A DNA stretch of 64,000 nt from Cherax quadricarinatus (lineage: Eukaryota > Arthropoda > Malacostraca > Decapoda > Parastacidae): the NCBI RefSeq assembly GCF_038502225.1, contig NC_091382.1:12385878-12449877 (forward strand). The letters are read 5' to 3'. The notes beneath the pieces were generated by a model that was not told the DNA's origin, made no database searches, and saw nothing but the letters and a program-made list of their open reading frames with translations. Shown here piece after piece: positions 19,445 through 29,722 of this stretch. The translations under genes and the position numbers were made by a program. The number at the start of each line of letters is the position of its first letter. The stretch's first letter is position 1.

Positions 19445-21930
19445 TTGCTCACATGCGGTGGCTGGACACGGCAGGGTGCACACACGCCGTGGCTGGACAC
19501 GGCAGGGTGCACACACGCCGTGGCTGGACACGGCAGGCTGCGCACACGCCGTGGCTGGACACGGCAGGCTGCGCACACGCCGTGGTTGGACACGGCAGGC
19601 TGCGCACACGCCGTGTCTGGACACGGCAGGCTGCACACGCGCCGTGTCTGGACACGGCAGGCTGCACACGCGCCGTGTCTGGACACGGCAGGCTGCACAC
19701 GCGCCGTGTCTGGACACGGCAGGCTGCACACGCGCCGTGTCTGGACACGGCAGGCTGCACACGCGCCGTGTCTGGACACGGCAGGCTGCACACGCGCCGT
19801 GTCTGGACACGGCAGGCTGCACACGCGCCGTGTCTGGACACGGCAGGCTGCACACGCGCCGTGTCTGGACACGGCAGGCTGCACACGCGCCGTGTCTGGA
19901 CACGGCAGGCTGCACACGCGCCGTGTCTGGACACGGCAGGCTGCACACGCGCCGTGTCTGGACACGGCAGGCTGCACACGCGCCGTGTCTGGACACGGCA
20001 GGCTGCACACGCGCCGTGTCTGGACACGGCAGGCTGCACACGCGCCGTGGCTGGACACGGCAGGCTGCACACGCGCCGTGGCTGGACACGGCAGGCTGCA
20101 CACGCGCCGTGGCTGGACACGGCAGGCTGCACACGCGCCGTGGCAGGACACGGCAGGCTGCACACACGCCCTGGTTGGACACGGCAGGCTGCACACACGC
20201 CGTGTCTGGACACGGCAGGCTGCACACACGCCGTGTCTGGACACGGCAGGCTGCACACACGCCGTGTCTGGACACGGCAGGCTCCACACACGCCGTGTCT
20301 GGACACGGCAGGCTGCACACACGCCGTGTCTGGACACGGCAGGCTGCACACACGCCGTGTCTGGACACGGCAGGCTGCACACACGCCGTGTCTGGACACG
20401 GCAGGCTGCGCACACGCCGTGGTTGGACACGGCAGGCTGCGCACACGCCGTGTCTGGACACGGCAGGCTGCACACGCGCCGTGTCTGGACACGGCAGGCT
20501 GCACACGCGCCGTGTCTGGACACGGCAGTCTGGACACGGCAGGCTGCACACGCGCCGTGTCTGGACACGGCAGGCTGCACACGCGCCGTGTCTGGACACG
20601 GCAGGCTGCACACGCGCCGTGTCTGGACACGGCAGGCTGCACACGCGCCGTGTCTGGACACGGCAGGCTGCACACGCGCCGTGTCTGGACACGGCAGGCT
20701 GCACACGCGCCGTGTCTGGACACGGCAGGCTGCACACGCGCCGTGTCTGGACACGGCAGGCTGCACACGCGCCGTGTCTGGACACGGCAGGCTGCACACA
20801 CGCCGTGTCTGGACACGGCAGGCTGCACACACGCCGTGTCTGGACACGGCAGGCTGCACACACGCCGTGTCTGGACACGGCAGGCTGCACACACGCCGTG
20901 GCAGGACACGGCAGGCTGCACACACGCCGTGGCAGGACACGGCAGGCTGCACACACGCCGTGGCAGGACACGGCAGGCTGCACACACGCCGTGGCAGGAC
21001 ACGGCAGGCTGCACACACGCCCTGGTTGGACACGGCAGGCTGCACACACGCCGTGTCTGGACACGGCAGGCTGCACACACGCCGTGTCTGGACACGGCAG
21101 GCTGCACACACGCCGTGTCTGGACACGGCAGGCTGCACACACGCCGTGTCTGGACACGGCAGGCTGCACACACGCCGTGTCTGGACACGGCAGGCTGCAC
21201 ACACGCCGTGTCTGGACACGGCAGGCTGCACACACGCCGTGTCTGGACACGGCAGGCTGCACACACGCCGTGTCTGGACACGGCAGGCTGCACACACGCC
21301 GTGTCTGGACACGGCAGGCTGCACACACGCCGTGTCTGGACACGGCAGGCTGCACACACGCCGTGTCTGGACACGGCAGGCTGCACACACGCCGTGTCTG
21401 GACACGGCAGGCTGCACACACGCCGTGTCTGGACACGGCAGGCTGCACACACGCCGTGTCTGGACACGGCAGGCTGCACACACGCCGTGTCTGGACACGG
21501 CAGGCTGCACACACGCCGTGTCTGGACACGGCAGGCTGCACACACGCCGTGTCTGGACACGGCAGGCTGCACACACGCCGTGTCTGGACACGGCAGGCTG
21601 CACACACGCCGTGTCTGGACACGGCAGGCTGCACACACGCCGTGTCTGGACACGGCAGGCTGCACACACGCCGTGTCTGGACACGGCAGGCTGCACACAC
21701 GCCGTGTCTGGACACGGCAGGCTGCACACACGCCGTGTCTGGACACGGCAGGCTGCACACACGCCGTGTCTGGACACGGCAGGCTGCACACACGCCGTGT
21801 CTGGACACGGCAGGCTGCACACACGCCGTGTCTGGACACGGCAGGCTGCACACACGCCGTGTCTGGACACGGCAGGCTGCACACACGCCGTGTCTGGACA
21901 CGGCAGGCTGCACACACGCCGTGTCTGGAC
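19445..21930. repeat. 31-bp GC-rich satellite, open in all six frames
   Basis: About 80 copies of a 31-bp unit built from GTGTCTGGACACGGCAGGCT and GCACACACGCC. The main variants are ACGCC versus GCGCC, CTGG versus CAGG and GCTGG/GTTGG; they are arranged in blocks, which indicates local homogenisation. The unit contains the palindrome CCGTGTCTGGACACGG and no stop codon in any frame or strand. Frames of 840-941 codons therefore appear in all six phases, with Cys/His/Thr/Arg-rich periodic translations. None has evidence of being a gene. A truncated unit occurs at about 20520-20532. Confidence 0.95.
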
Positions 21931-22140
21931 ACAGTATGGTGTACACTCAACTTTGAACTCAATACACACAAGGAATTTTTCTCTGTCCGTTTTAAATATT
22001 ACAGGAGTGAATGTGTGGGGGTGGGGGGTGGGGGTAGGGAATGCTGGAAGAGAAACTAATGACCGAGTAGATGGAGTCAAGAACAAATGATATCATGGCA
22101 TATGCTAATCTGGTGGGTTTATACAGCATTTGGGAATGCG
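21931..22140. other. unannotated spacer
   Basis: Short non-repetitive stretch with a G-rich run (GGGGGTGGGGGGTGGGGGTA, about 22017-22036). Nothing recognised. Confidence 0.4.
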
Positions 22141-23620
22141 ATGTAGAATTTCATGTTGAGAGTATACAAAATCGACCAGTTAAAAAATAAGACAACATAC
22201 CCCAATAAGCCACTATATCTGGTATTTTTCCATTGGGATCGTTGTGTCCTCTTTTCTAGGATCATCCTAGGATATACCCGTACCATACGGAAAGTACAAT
22301 ATATCCAAAGTAATAACGATAGTGTCACTGAAAGAAAAGTCGTCGCTGGTGTTACGTACAAACCCATCCAAACCCTGGTACAGAAGCCTTTCAAATTTCC
22401 CTCAGCACTGGTGAACACGCCTACAGACGGATCATAAAAAGTGGAACTGACCTCGGAATGCATCACATACATGATCCGCAGTAAGGCAGCAGGGGCACTT
22501 CCCCGCACACTGGGAACTTCATTCCAAACCGTTATCACTCACATTCATAGGGCATCCCTAAACTCGTAGAAGTCATACGGACTTTTGGATGAGCCAAGTT
22601 ATGCAACGCTTGGGAGAACAGGTAATCCAATAGATAATTACTATCCTAGATCTGCCCCCCCCCCCCATTTTAACAAAAGAAAAACATAAATCACAACCAA
22701 AGTTTTGTCATGAAGCTAGGCACGATGCCTTAAGTTGTACTGATGCGTCAGAGAGACACCATACTCACAAATTATGTATATTGATGGCTCTGTTTACCAA
22801 TAAACTGGTGCAGCTGGTAGTGCTGCTGTTGTCATACAGAGTAATGACTCATATAAAAACTGGAGAACGCATCAACAACTGGACTTCCACACTTCAAACT
22901 GAACTGTTTACTATACACTCTTGCACTCAGTTATGTCATTTATCTATGGTTGACACCTAAGTTGTACATGATTCTGTATTATCCATAAATGATTATAACT
23001 CCATCAGTGGCAACTGTGGCATGCTTGTATCAGAAACCAGACACAGGCAAGGTACAACTGAAGACAGTGTAGTCAGAGTATACTTTCTGTAGAAATCATC
23101 TTATTAGTTTTTTACATGCATGATAGAACTGATGAATTGGCAGAGGTATATGCCTTAAAGCAGGGTGTAGATTACAATCTTGGGCTGTCAACTAGCATTT
23201 TTAAAACAATCCGAAAACAACATCAGTTGAGCTTCAATGGAAGACTGAGGGAGACGGACACCAATAATTCCGTTTACCATCATTCTATCACGCAAGAGGA
23301 GCCACATGATCACGGTGTATTCAACAAAATAAGCAGACTCTTGTATGTTACTACCAACCGGCTCCGACTAGGTTACAAGCATCTCCGAAAAGTTGCATCA
23401 TCACCACCAGCTGATGCAGACATAACTGTGTAAACTTTGCCAGATGTACTATAGTCATACCTTACGTCAATATACACAGGAATGTGATAAAACTTAATCT
23501 CAGGCAAAACTCACAAATGTTCAAGAAATTCCAAGGAATTTTATCCACAGTAGCATTCTAGAATATACCCTGGCTTTGACGAATACAAATACTGTATCTC
23601 ATAACCACGTAACCTTGTTT
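22140..23620 (+). mobile_element. decayed LINE, I-clade-like 3' part (RNase H and C-terminal region)
   Basis: Fragments in shifting plus frames. About 22150-22440 reads as an RT-connection-like segment. About 22770-22860 is an RNase H remnant (YIDGSVY, TGAA-G-AAVVIQ). At 23116-23433 there is an open frame with HDRTDELAE, GLSTSIFKTI and RLRLGYKHLRK. A Cys-rich CKLC...HTL...C remnant follows at about 23430-23500. This order (RNase H, then the RLRLGYKYLW and CxxC-H-C end) is known from I/Nimb-type LINEs. Many stops and frameshifts are present. Clade assignment is by motif only. Confidence 0.6.
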
Positions 23621-23929
23621 AAATTCAACCATACCATGTTAAAATATAAGTTAAAATACATAATGCAAACTCACAAAGCTACAATGTAATGTTTGTGTGA
23701 ATGAACTCCTATATGCATAAATAACTTACAACGATTGTAACCAGATACAAACACACTACACAGTGTATTACTATTGTAAATTGCTTAGCTACAAAAACTT
23801 AGGGGGTCAGTCCCTGAACCCATTATGTACCTTTGTAATATGTAAACTACCACTCACACCATGGTTATGGGGTACATAATAAAAATATAAAACTAACTTC
23901 TCCAGTATGCCCCTCATAAAAGTTAACCT

Positions 23930-24300
23930 CCGGGGCACCTAGTAAACTACTAGGTGAACAAGGGTAACCGGTGTAAGAAAACATGCAACAAAGGTTTCCC
24001 TTGTGTTGGGAACTTCGTAATGTGGTGAAGGCGCTACCAATTGAGCCACGAGAAAAGGATGGCAGCTAGGTTCATTGTATAAAGAGGTTACCCCCTTACT
24101 CCCGTATGAAGGGGTGGGTACACCGGCTTGGTGGGTGAGGGATGGGTACACCCACTCGGTGGGTGAGGGGTGGGTACACCCACTCGGTGGGTGACCTACC
24201 TGGTGTGAGAGTGGGTGTGGTAACTTACCTAGTGTTTTGGGTGGGCGAGGCGTGAGACTGTTGGTACGGTATGTTGGGTGGGTTAGAGGTATCACCCACC
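23930..24300. repeat. SINE-like fragment followed by GGTGGGTG-rich degenerate repeat
   Basis: About 23930-24050 contains the TAGTAAACTACTAGGTGAACAAGG segment and a tRNA-like piece with GCGCTACCAATTGAGCCACGAG (minus-strand reading CTCGTGGCTCAATTGG), typical of a tRNA-derived SINE head. About 24100-24300 holds imperfect copies of GGTGGGTGAGGGGTGGGTACACCCACTCG, grading into the more regular array to the right. Confidence 0.5.
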
Positions 24301-25240
24301 TACTGTGTAAGTGGGTGAGGTATACAACCCACCTGCTGTGTGAGAAGTGTGAGTGGGTGAGGTTTAGAACCCACTTGCTGAGTTGGTGGGCGAGGTACAG
24401 AACCCACTTGCTGTGTCAGGAGTGGGTGAGGTATATAAACCCACCTGCTGAGTGAGGAGGGCGAGAGTGAGTAAGGTACATAACCCACCTGCTGAGTGAG
24501 GAGGGTGAGAGTGAGTGAGGTACATAACCCACCTGCTGAGTGAGGAGGGTGAGAGTGAGTGAGGTACATAACCCACCGGCTGAGTGAGGAGGGTGAGAGT
24601 GAGTGAGGTACATAACCCACCTGCTGAGTGAGGAGGGTGAGAGTGAGTGAGGTACATAACCCACCTGCTGAGTGAGGAGGGTGAGTGAGTGAGGTACATA
24701 ACCCACCTGCTGAGTGAGGGTGAGTGAGTGAGGTACATAACCCACCTGCTGAGTGAGGAGGGTGAGTGAGTGAGGTACATAACCCACCTGCTGAGTGAGT
24801 GGGCAAGGTATACAACCCACCTGCTGAGTGAGGAGGGCGAGGGTGAGAGCGAGTGAGGTACATAACCCACCTGCTGAGTGAGTGGGCAAGGTATACAACC
24901 CACCTGCTGAGTGAGTGGGCAAGGTATACAACCCACCTGCTGAGTGAGGAGGGTGAGGGTGAGAGTGAGTGAGGTATATAACCCACCTGCTGAGTAAGAA
25001 GTGTGAGAGTGAGGTACATAACCCACCTGCTGAGTGAGTGGGCATGGTATATAACCCACCTGCTGAGTAAGAAGTGTGAGAGTGAGGTACATAACCCACC
25101 TGCTGAGTGAGTGGGCATGGTATATAACCCACCTGCTGAGTAAGAAGTGTGAGAGTGAGGTACATAACCCACCTGCTGAGTGAGTGGGCATGGTATATAA
25201 CCCACCTGCTGAGTAAGAAGTGTGAGAGTGAGGTACATAA
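24300..25240. repeat. tandem array of about 40-45-bp units, each with a CAG|GTGGGT sequence on the minus strand
   Basis: Units read on plus as AGGTACATAACCCACCTGCT followed by a variable GAGTGAG/GTAAGAAGTGTGAG part. On minus each gives CTCAGCAGGTGGGTTATGTA, and about 21 units carry this exactly. The array abuts the exon at 25246-25833, whose end has the same CAG|GTGGGT. Long minus-strand frames through the array are open only because the unit lacks stops. Confidence 0.9.
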
Positions 25241-25245
25241 CCCAC

Positions 25246-25833
25246 CTGCTGAGTAAGAAGTGGGTCGATCTGAGGTAACTCCAGCTCCTTGAAGGGTTGA
25301 GGAGCTACACCCTCGTACTCCTTCAAGATAACAGTCTCCTCTCGCACTACGAACACCTCCGGATAACGAACGAGAAAGTCACGAAACTCCTTGACATGTT
25401 GACCAGAGACATGACGCACTTCAGGCGAGGCCTGAGACCGGTGACCTAAGAGGGATTTAATAGGTACCTCGGTACCTGCTCCATACTGACGTAATTTACC
25501 CACGAAATAATCAATGGCTTCCTGCGCATAGTCCCGTTTGCCCAACAGTTTTCCTGTTGGGTCGTGAGGGTTGGATATACCGTTGCTGTAGTTCGTGACA
25601 CTCACATACTCATCCTCCAGGGTAAAGAGGGACGGATACTGCTGCAGGAACTTTCTAAGACCAGACTGTGAGCCGCCAGCAATCTGACGCATCTCTTTAG
25701 TAAAACCTTTAGTCCCGAACTGACAACTTAGGTCATGCAACGTCCGTGGCTGACCCTTGTCCATGAGCCGGTCCAGGAAGAACAACAGGGTAAGGTTTCT
25801 GACATGATCGTAATCTTTAGTGTCCATATTCAT
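25246..25833 (-). CDS. egl: Egalitarian-like protein, N-terminal exon
   Basis: A protein-coding exon with normal, non-repetitive composition, starting at ATG 25833-25831 (an upstream TTG in frame is not credible as a start). About 196 codons are open. The product begins MNMDTKDYDHVRNLTLLFF and contains PRTLHDLSCQFGTKGFTKEM then RQIAGGSQSGLRKFL, followed by a second similar winged-helix-like segment (residues about 125-175, EVRHVSGQHVKEF...RYPEVF). I recognise this as the N-terminal region of arthropod Egalitarian, the RNA-binding cargo adaptor that joins BicD and dynein in mRNA localisation; the 3'-5' exonuclease-like domain would be in later exons. The family call is from memory of the conserved motif. 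The exon is inferred to end at CAG|GTGGGT (25246/25245). The following exons are not seen in the window. Confidence 0.6.
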
Positions 25834-27001
25834 TGACAATAAATAAAAATTTAGCCGATATGGTTATAAAAAATGAATTAGCATGGATGCGCCCCGCGAG
25901 CAGTTGAACACGTCCCTCCCCTCCTCACTCCTCAGGCACACTGAGCCTCCCAGCCAGCAGCGTCAGCCAGCACGCATCATCCACCTCCACACACACAACA
26001 TACTCTAAATATACATTGCACAAAAAACGCCCTTTATTTTACGTAATAAATGTATCTTCTAGACTTATTCTCGATTTTTATTAGCTGTATTTTAAGCAAG
26101 ATTGGTTTTTCTTGTTGTTTAACGAAAAATCTAACGTAGTAAATACCACTTTGTCTAATCGATATATATGTTTTGTTTACAATAAATATAAATTAATAAA
26201 CATGATTATTTAAAAATAGCTCAAATAGAGTTTCGATTTATTTTATTTATCGATGAGTTATTCCAAATAAGGATACAAACAGGTAACGTAAAATAAATAC
26301 TTTTACATAGATGCCAGACCTACTCATTCTCTCACTCAATGTTATTGTTGTTGGCTGTTCCTGCCACCGCAGCCTGAGCCGTCTTCAATACTCTTATCCA
26401 ACCTCTAGAGAGAAAATTTTACCTAAATATAGGCGGAAAATGAAAAAGAAATAAGTATTCAAAGACAGGAAAGGTAAATTTTCTTGCTTTAAACCCGAGC
26501 GGAGCAAAAAGCCTTCACTCTGTGAAGGTTGGTGACCGGCTTCCCGGAAAGGCCGCCAAAACACTCAACAGAGCGGGGGATACGAGCAGTTGTTGGTATT
26601 GTTGGCGACAACCTGAGGGAGAAGACGCTGCCCAAACATCAAGATGGTGAAAATTCCCCACTAATGTCCAAGGAAAAAAGAAAAATTTTTCACTGATGTC
26701 TAAGGAAAAAAGATAGAGAAAAATTCCCAATGATGTTCAAAGCGAAAACTCAATGGGGAAAATTTCCCACAGAGGTCCAAAGCAAGAAACGATGGGGAAA
26801 ATTTCCCAATGAGGTTCAAAGCAAGAAACAAATAGGGGACATTGGCCTAAAACAACAAACACGATAGGGAAAAATCTCCACTGTGGTCCAAAGCAAGAAA
26901 CTCGATAGGGAAAATTCCCCACTGAGATCCAAAGCAAACAACACGATAGGGGAAAAAAAAACCCACTCAGATCCGCTGCAGTTTCATTTTTTGGACTTTT
27001 A
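25834..27001. other. upstream region of the Egalitarian-like exon; degenerate repeats toward hAT fragment
   Basis: No gene is recognised. About 25880-26000 is C/G-rich and could hold the 5' UTR or promoter of the minus-strand gene, but no firm TATA or initiator is visible. About 26000-26460 is AT-rich. About 26640-26990 has roughly seven degenerate copies of a 45-48-bp unit (GGGGAAAATTTCCCA, GAGGTCCAAAGCAAGAAAC). The frames overlapping these repeats are not supported. Confidence 0.45.
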
Positions 27002-28081
27002 CGAGCACTCTTTAATTTTTTCTCTGCTTCAACGCATCGGTGGAGTATACTCAAGTCAACCATTCATGGAGATGTCATCAAATCATTATCAACAACAAGG
27101 TGGTCAGCGCAGCATGATGCAACACATGCTTTGAAAGACAGCTTTGCTGAAATACATTCTGCTTTGATCCAAATAGCAGAGGATGAAGACGAGACAGCAA
27201 CTACAAGAAGCGAAGCAGCCAGCTTAGCATCAAAATTGGAAGATTTTGAATTGGCCTTACTCTGTGTGCTTTGGGACTGTATACTGGAACGGTTAAATGC
27301 CACGAACAAGACACTTCAGAAAATTGAAATTGAAATGGCTACTTGTGCTAACCTCTATGCAGGCTTAGTGGAATTTGTAAGCTCACTTCGCAATGATGAA
27401 GCTTTTGAAATGTTTGAAGAGAAAGCTAAACTGCTGGTGAAAGACTACAGTTACCGGGCTGATCATCAGCGGTCAAGGAAGAGGAAACGCAATTTTGAAG
27501 AGCCAGACAATGAAATTGTGTTGCTACCAAGGCAGAAATGTAAGACAGCTACATACTTCGTCATTCTGGATTCACTGATTACAGAATTGGTGAAAAGAAA
27601 AGAAATCTACCAGAATCTCAATGACAAGTTTGGATTTCTGTTCAAAATTACTATGCCAGATGCAGAATTGAGAGAAGCTGCATTAAAGTTGCAACAACAC
27701 CTTTCAGCAGATGTTCAGGACACATTTGTTGAAGAAATAGTTCATTTTTCTGGGTATATGAATCAGATTAAAGCTCCACCAGAAAAATGTGCGCCCTCAG
27801 CTGCTTTGAAACATTTAAGAAATGCAGGTATCTCAGAAACCTTCTCTAATGTTGACATAGTGTATCGCCTTTACCTAACACTTCCAGCTACTAACTGTGA
27901 AGGAGAACGTTCATTTTCTGTTTTGAAAAGAGTGAAAAACCAGCTCCGTTCAACAATGAGCCAAGACAAATTGTGTAACCTAGCCTTGTTGACCATTGAG
28001 TCTGATCTAACAAGAAATATTGATTTTCAGAATATAATTGATGATTTTGCCAATATGAAATCCAGAAAAAAGTTTGTTTAA
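27002..28081 (+). pseudogene. hAT-family transposase, C-terminal two thirds
   Basis: Open frame ending with TAA at 28079-28081; homology starts upstream of the first ATG (27131), with FFSASTHRWSIL and STTRWSAQHDATHALKDS. The order is: the TRWSA-HDA block of the RNase H-like catalytic core, an alpha-helical insertion, then the C-terminal hAT dimerisation domain (LYLTLPATNCEGERSFSVL, about residues 248-300). This matches zinc-finger-MYM/ZNF862-type hAT transposases, including domesticated ones. The N-terminal zinc finger and first catalytic Asp are missing. The frame from 27002 is otherwise unbroken, so it may be a single exon or a 5'-truncated element. A possible hAT right end (CAGGGCCGGATTAAG, minus) lies at 28528-28542; no matching left end was found. 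Confidence 0.8.
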
Positions 28082-29395
28082 GAAGTTCCTGTGAATATAA
28101 ACAATTCTTTACTTTCTTGAGTTTATATGATTTGATAGTCTTATGCATGATGCAATGATAACAATAATGGTCAGTGATTTATAAAGGGAATAATAGTGCT
28201 GTAGTGGTTATGCTGAATATAATAGGTACATGATGTCACTACTTTAATAGCCTAATCTAGTAATACTATGCTGTCTTGAGTTTATTCTCTTTAAAATGCA
28301 TGATTTAACAAGATAGTTATAATGGCTGTTGGTAAATGGTTTTGGCTGTCTTGATGTACTTTCCCTATTTAATTTAATCTAAATAGCCAGAATGTATTTA
28401 ATTAGACCTTAAACTGGCTCACACCGACCCCCCCCCCCCCCCCACCCCCAAGTTGGAAGGGGTCGCTTCGCTTACCCGTAACTCAAAGGGGCCCCGCCAA
28501 TCTGAATAGCCTATGGCCCGGAGACTTCTTAATCCGGCCCTGCCCACAATCCCAGTTATCTTGTAAGAAATAAACTCATCACAATACCTAAAAGACACAA
28601 TTTTTCCCGTTTTTACCAATTCATCAATTCCCGGGGGGGGGGGGGGGAGTGTCGTCTCACATCGCATCTTCATCAGCTGGCGTCTTCTTGGTCTTCATAT
28701 CTCTCTGACAGATTCCATGACCTTATATATAGTTCATTACCAAACTATTGCGCCACGACCTGCATCCCCCCCCCCTACGGGACAAGTAGGACGACTGGGA
28801 AATAATTGGGGGGTTCGTTAATGATACTAATACACTTACACCCAAGGTAGATTTTCCGATAAAGATCTCCTTACTGACCAGACCACCTGTGCCAACTGAT
28901 AAGGTTCCTCATGGAAACTCTAAAAAAACTAAAATTTGGTGTGGTCACAGGGCAGACGGTCGCCATGACGGTGTGAGGGCCACAGAATGATACCAAGCAT
29001 GGTCACTCTTGTTATCTTAAAAGAACTAAACCTAACCACACAATTTTTCCCATTATCTGTTAAGAACCTCCAACAGTACCTAATCTCAATTTTACATATC
29101 ACGAAATAAGATTTCGGATAATAGAACAAAAAGTTATCTATTAAGAACCTTCAACACAGACTCAGTGAGGGTTACCTGTGGTTCCATAACAATCTGCTTA
29201 CCAGACCACCTGGTCGGCGACAGGAGGCCGTTGTTGCTTCCACTTGATATCTTAAATGAATTAAAACCCCTCTTCAATTTCCCTACGGGAAGTCCTTAAT
29301 ATCTTCCTGCTGGTATGTATCTTGAAAACTCATTCACACTCGCAGTAAACAAATCACCTCTCTGTGGTAAACACAATTTCTCGATAACGGCGGTA
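28082..29395. other. intergenic, no gene recognised
   Basis: AT-rich sequence after the transposase, then a poly-C run (about 28429-28446), a probable hAT-type terminal sequence ending CTTAATCCGGCCCTG at 28542, and a poly-G run (about 28631-28647). The rest to 29395 has no open frame with credible homology. Confidence 0.4.
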
Positions 29396-29722
29396 CAATG
29401 AATTTGAATGCATACATATCTGCTGATAAACCATAACACGGGTGGGGTTAGAACCCGCGGTCAGAGAGTCATAAAACTCCAGACCGACTCGTTAGCCACT
29501 GGACCAGCTGGCTACAATAACATTCATCTAACTAGGTATATTTATATGCCATCAGAAGGTTAGCATAGGCACCACTGTGACCACAGATGCTAGTTTTTAC
29601 AAATCTCCTGCTAACGTGGCCGTGACGAACTCTAACTCAAGTCCCCTTAAAGGCGTCAACATAACTCACGAAATCGTAATGACACGATTGCAAACAATCA
29701 TGTCATTACGATTTCGTGAGTC
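29396..29722 (-). repeat. tRNA-derived SINE-like element with terminal foldback
   Basis: On the minus strand: GTAGCCAGCTGGTCCAGTGG (A-box-like) and GCGGGTTCTAACCCC (B-box region, mutated from GGTTCAATCCC), the same tRNA-like head as at 39350-39445 and 49260-49570. The right end is a small palindrome, CTCACGAAATCGTAATGACA against TGTCATTACGATTTCGTGAG. That palindrome abuts the Polinton ATPase frame and probably removed its N-terminus. Confidence 0.65.

Noticed and set aside
19234..22090. Very long open frames (840-941 codons) on both strands
   Set aside because: They are six phases of one 31-bp satellite that has no stop codons; translations are periodic, and no start, domain or codon bias supports a gene.
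22119..22538. Minus-strand 139-codon frame with a hydrophobic stretch
   Set aside because: The plus strand of the same region carries LINE-like remnants in register with the RNase H remnant downstream, so the minus frame is a shadow.
24300..25238. Long minus-strand frames through the repeat next to the Egalitarian-like exon (312-491 codons)
   Set aside because: The array part is stop-free repeat; only 25246-25833 has non-repetitive coding character. Read-through is plausible only if a late donor is used, which is listed as a finding.
28528..28542. Matching pair of hAT terminal repeats around the transposase
   Set aside because: Only one CAGGGCCGGATTAAG-like end was found, downstream; no left partner or 8-bp duplication could be seen, so element limits are not claimed.
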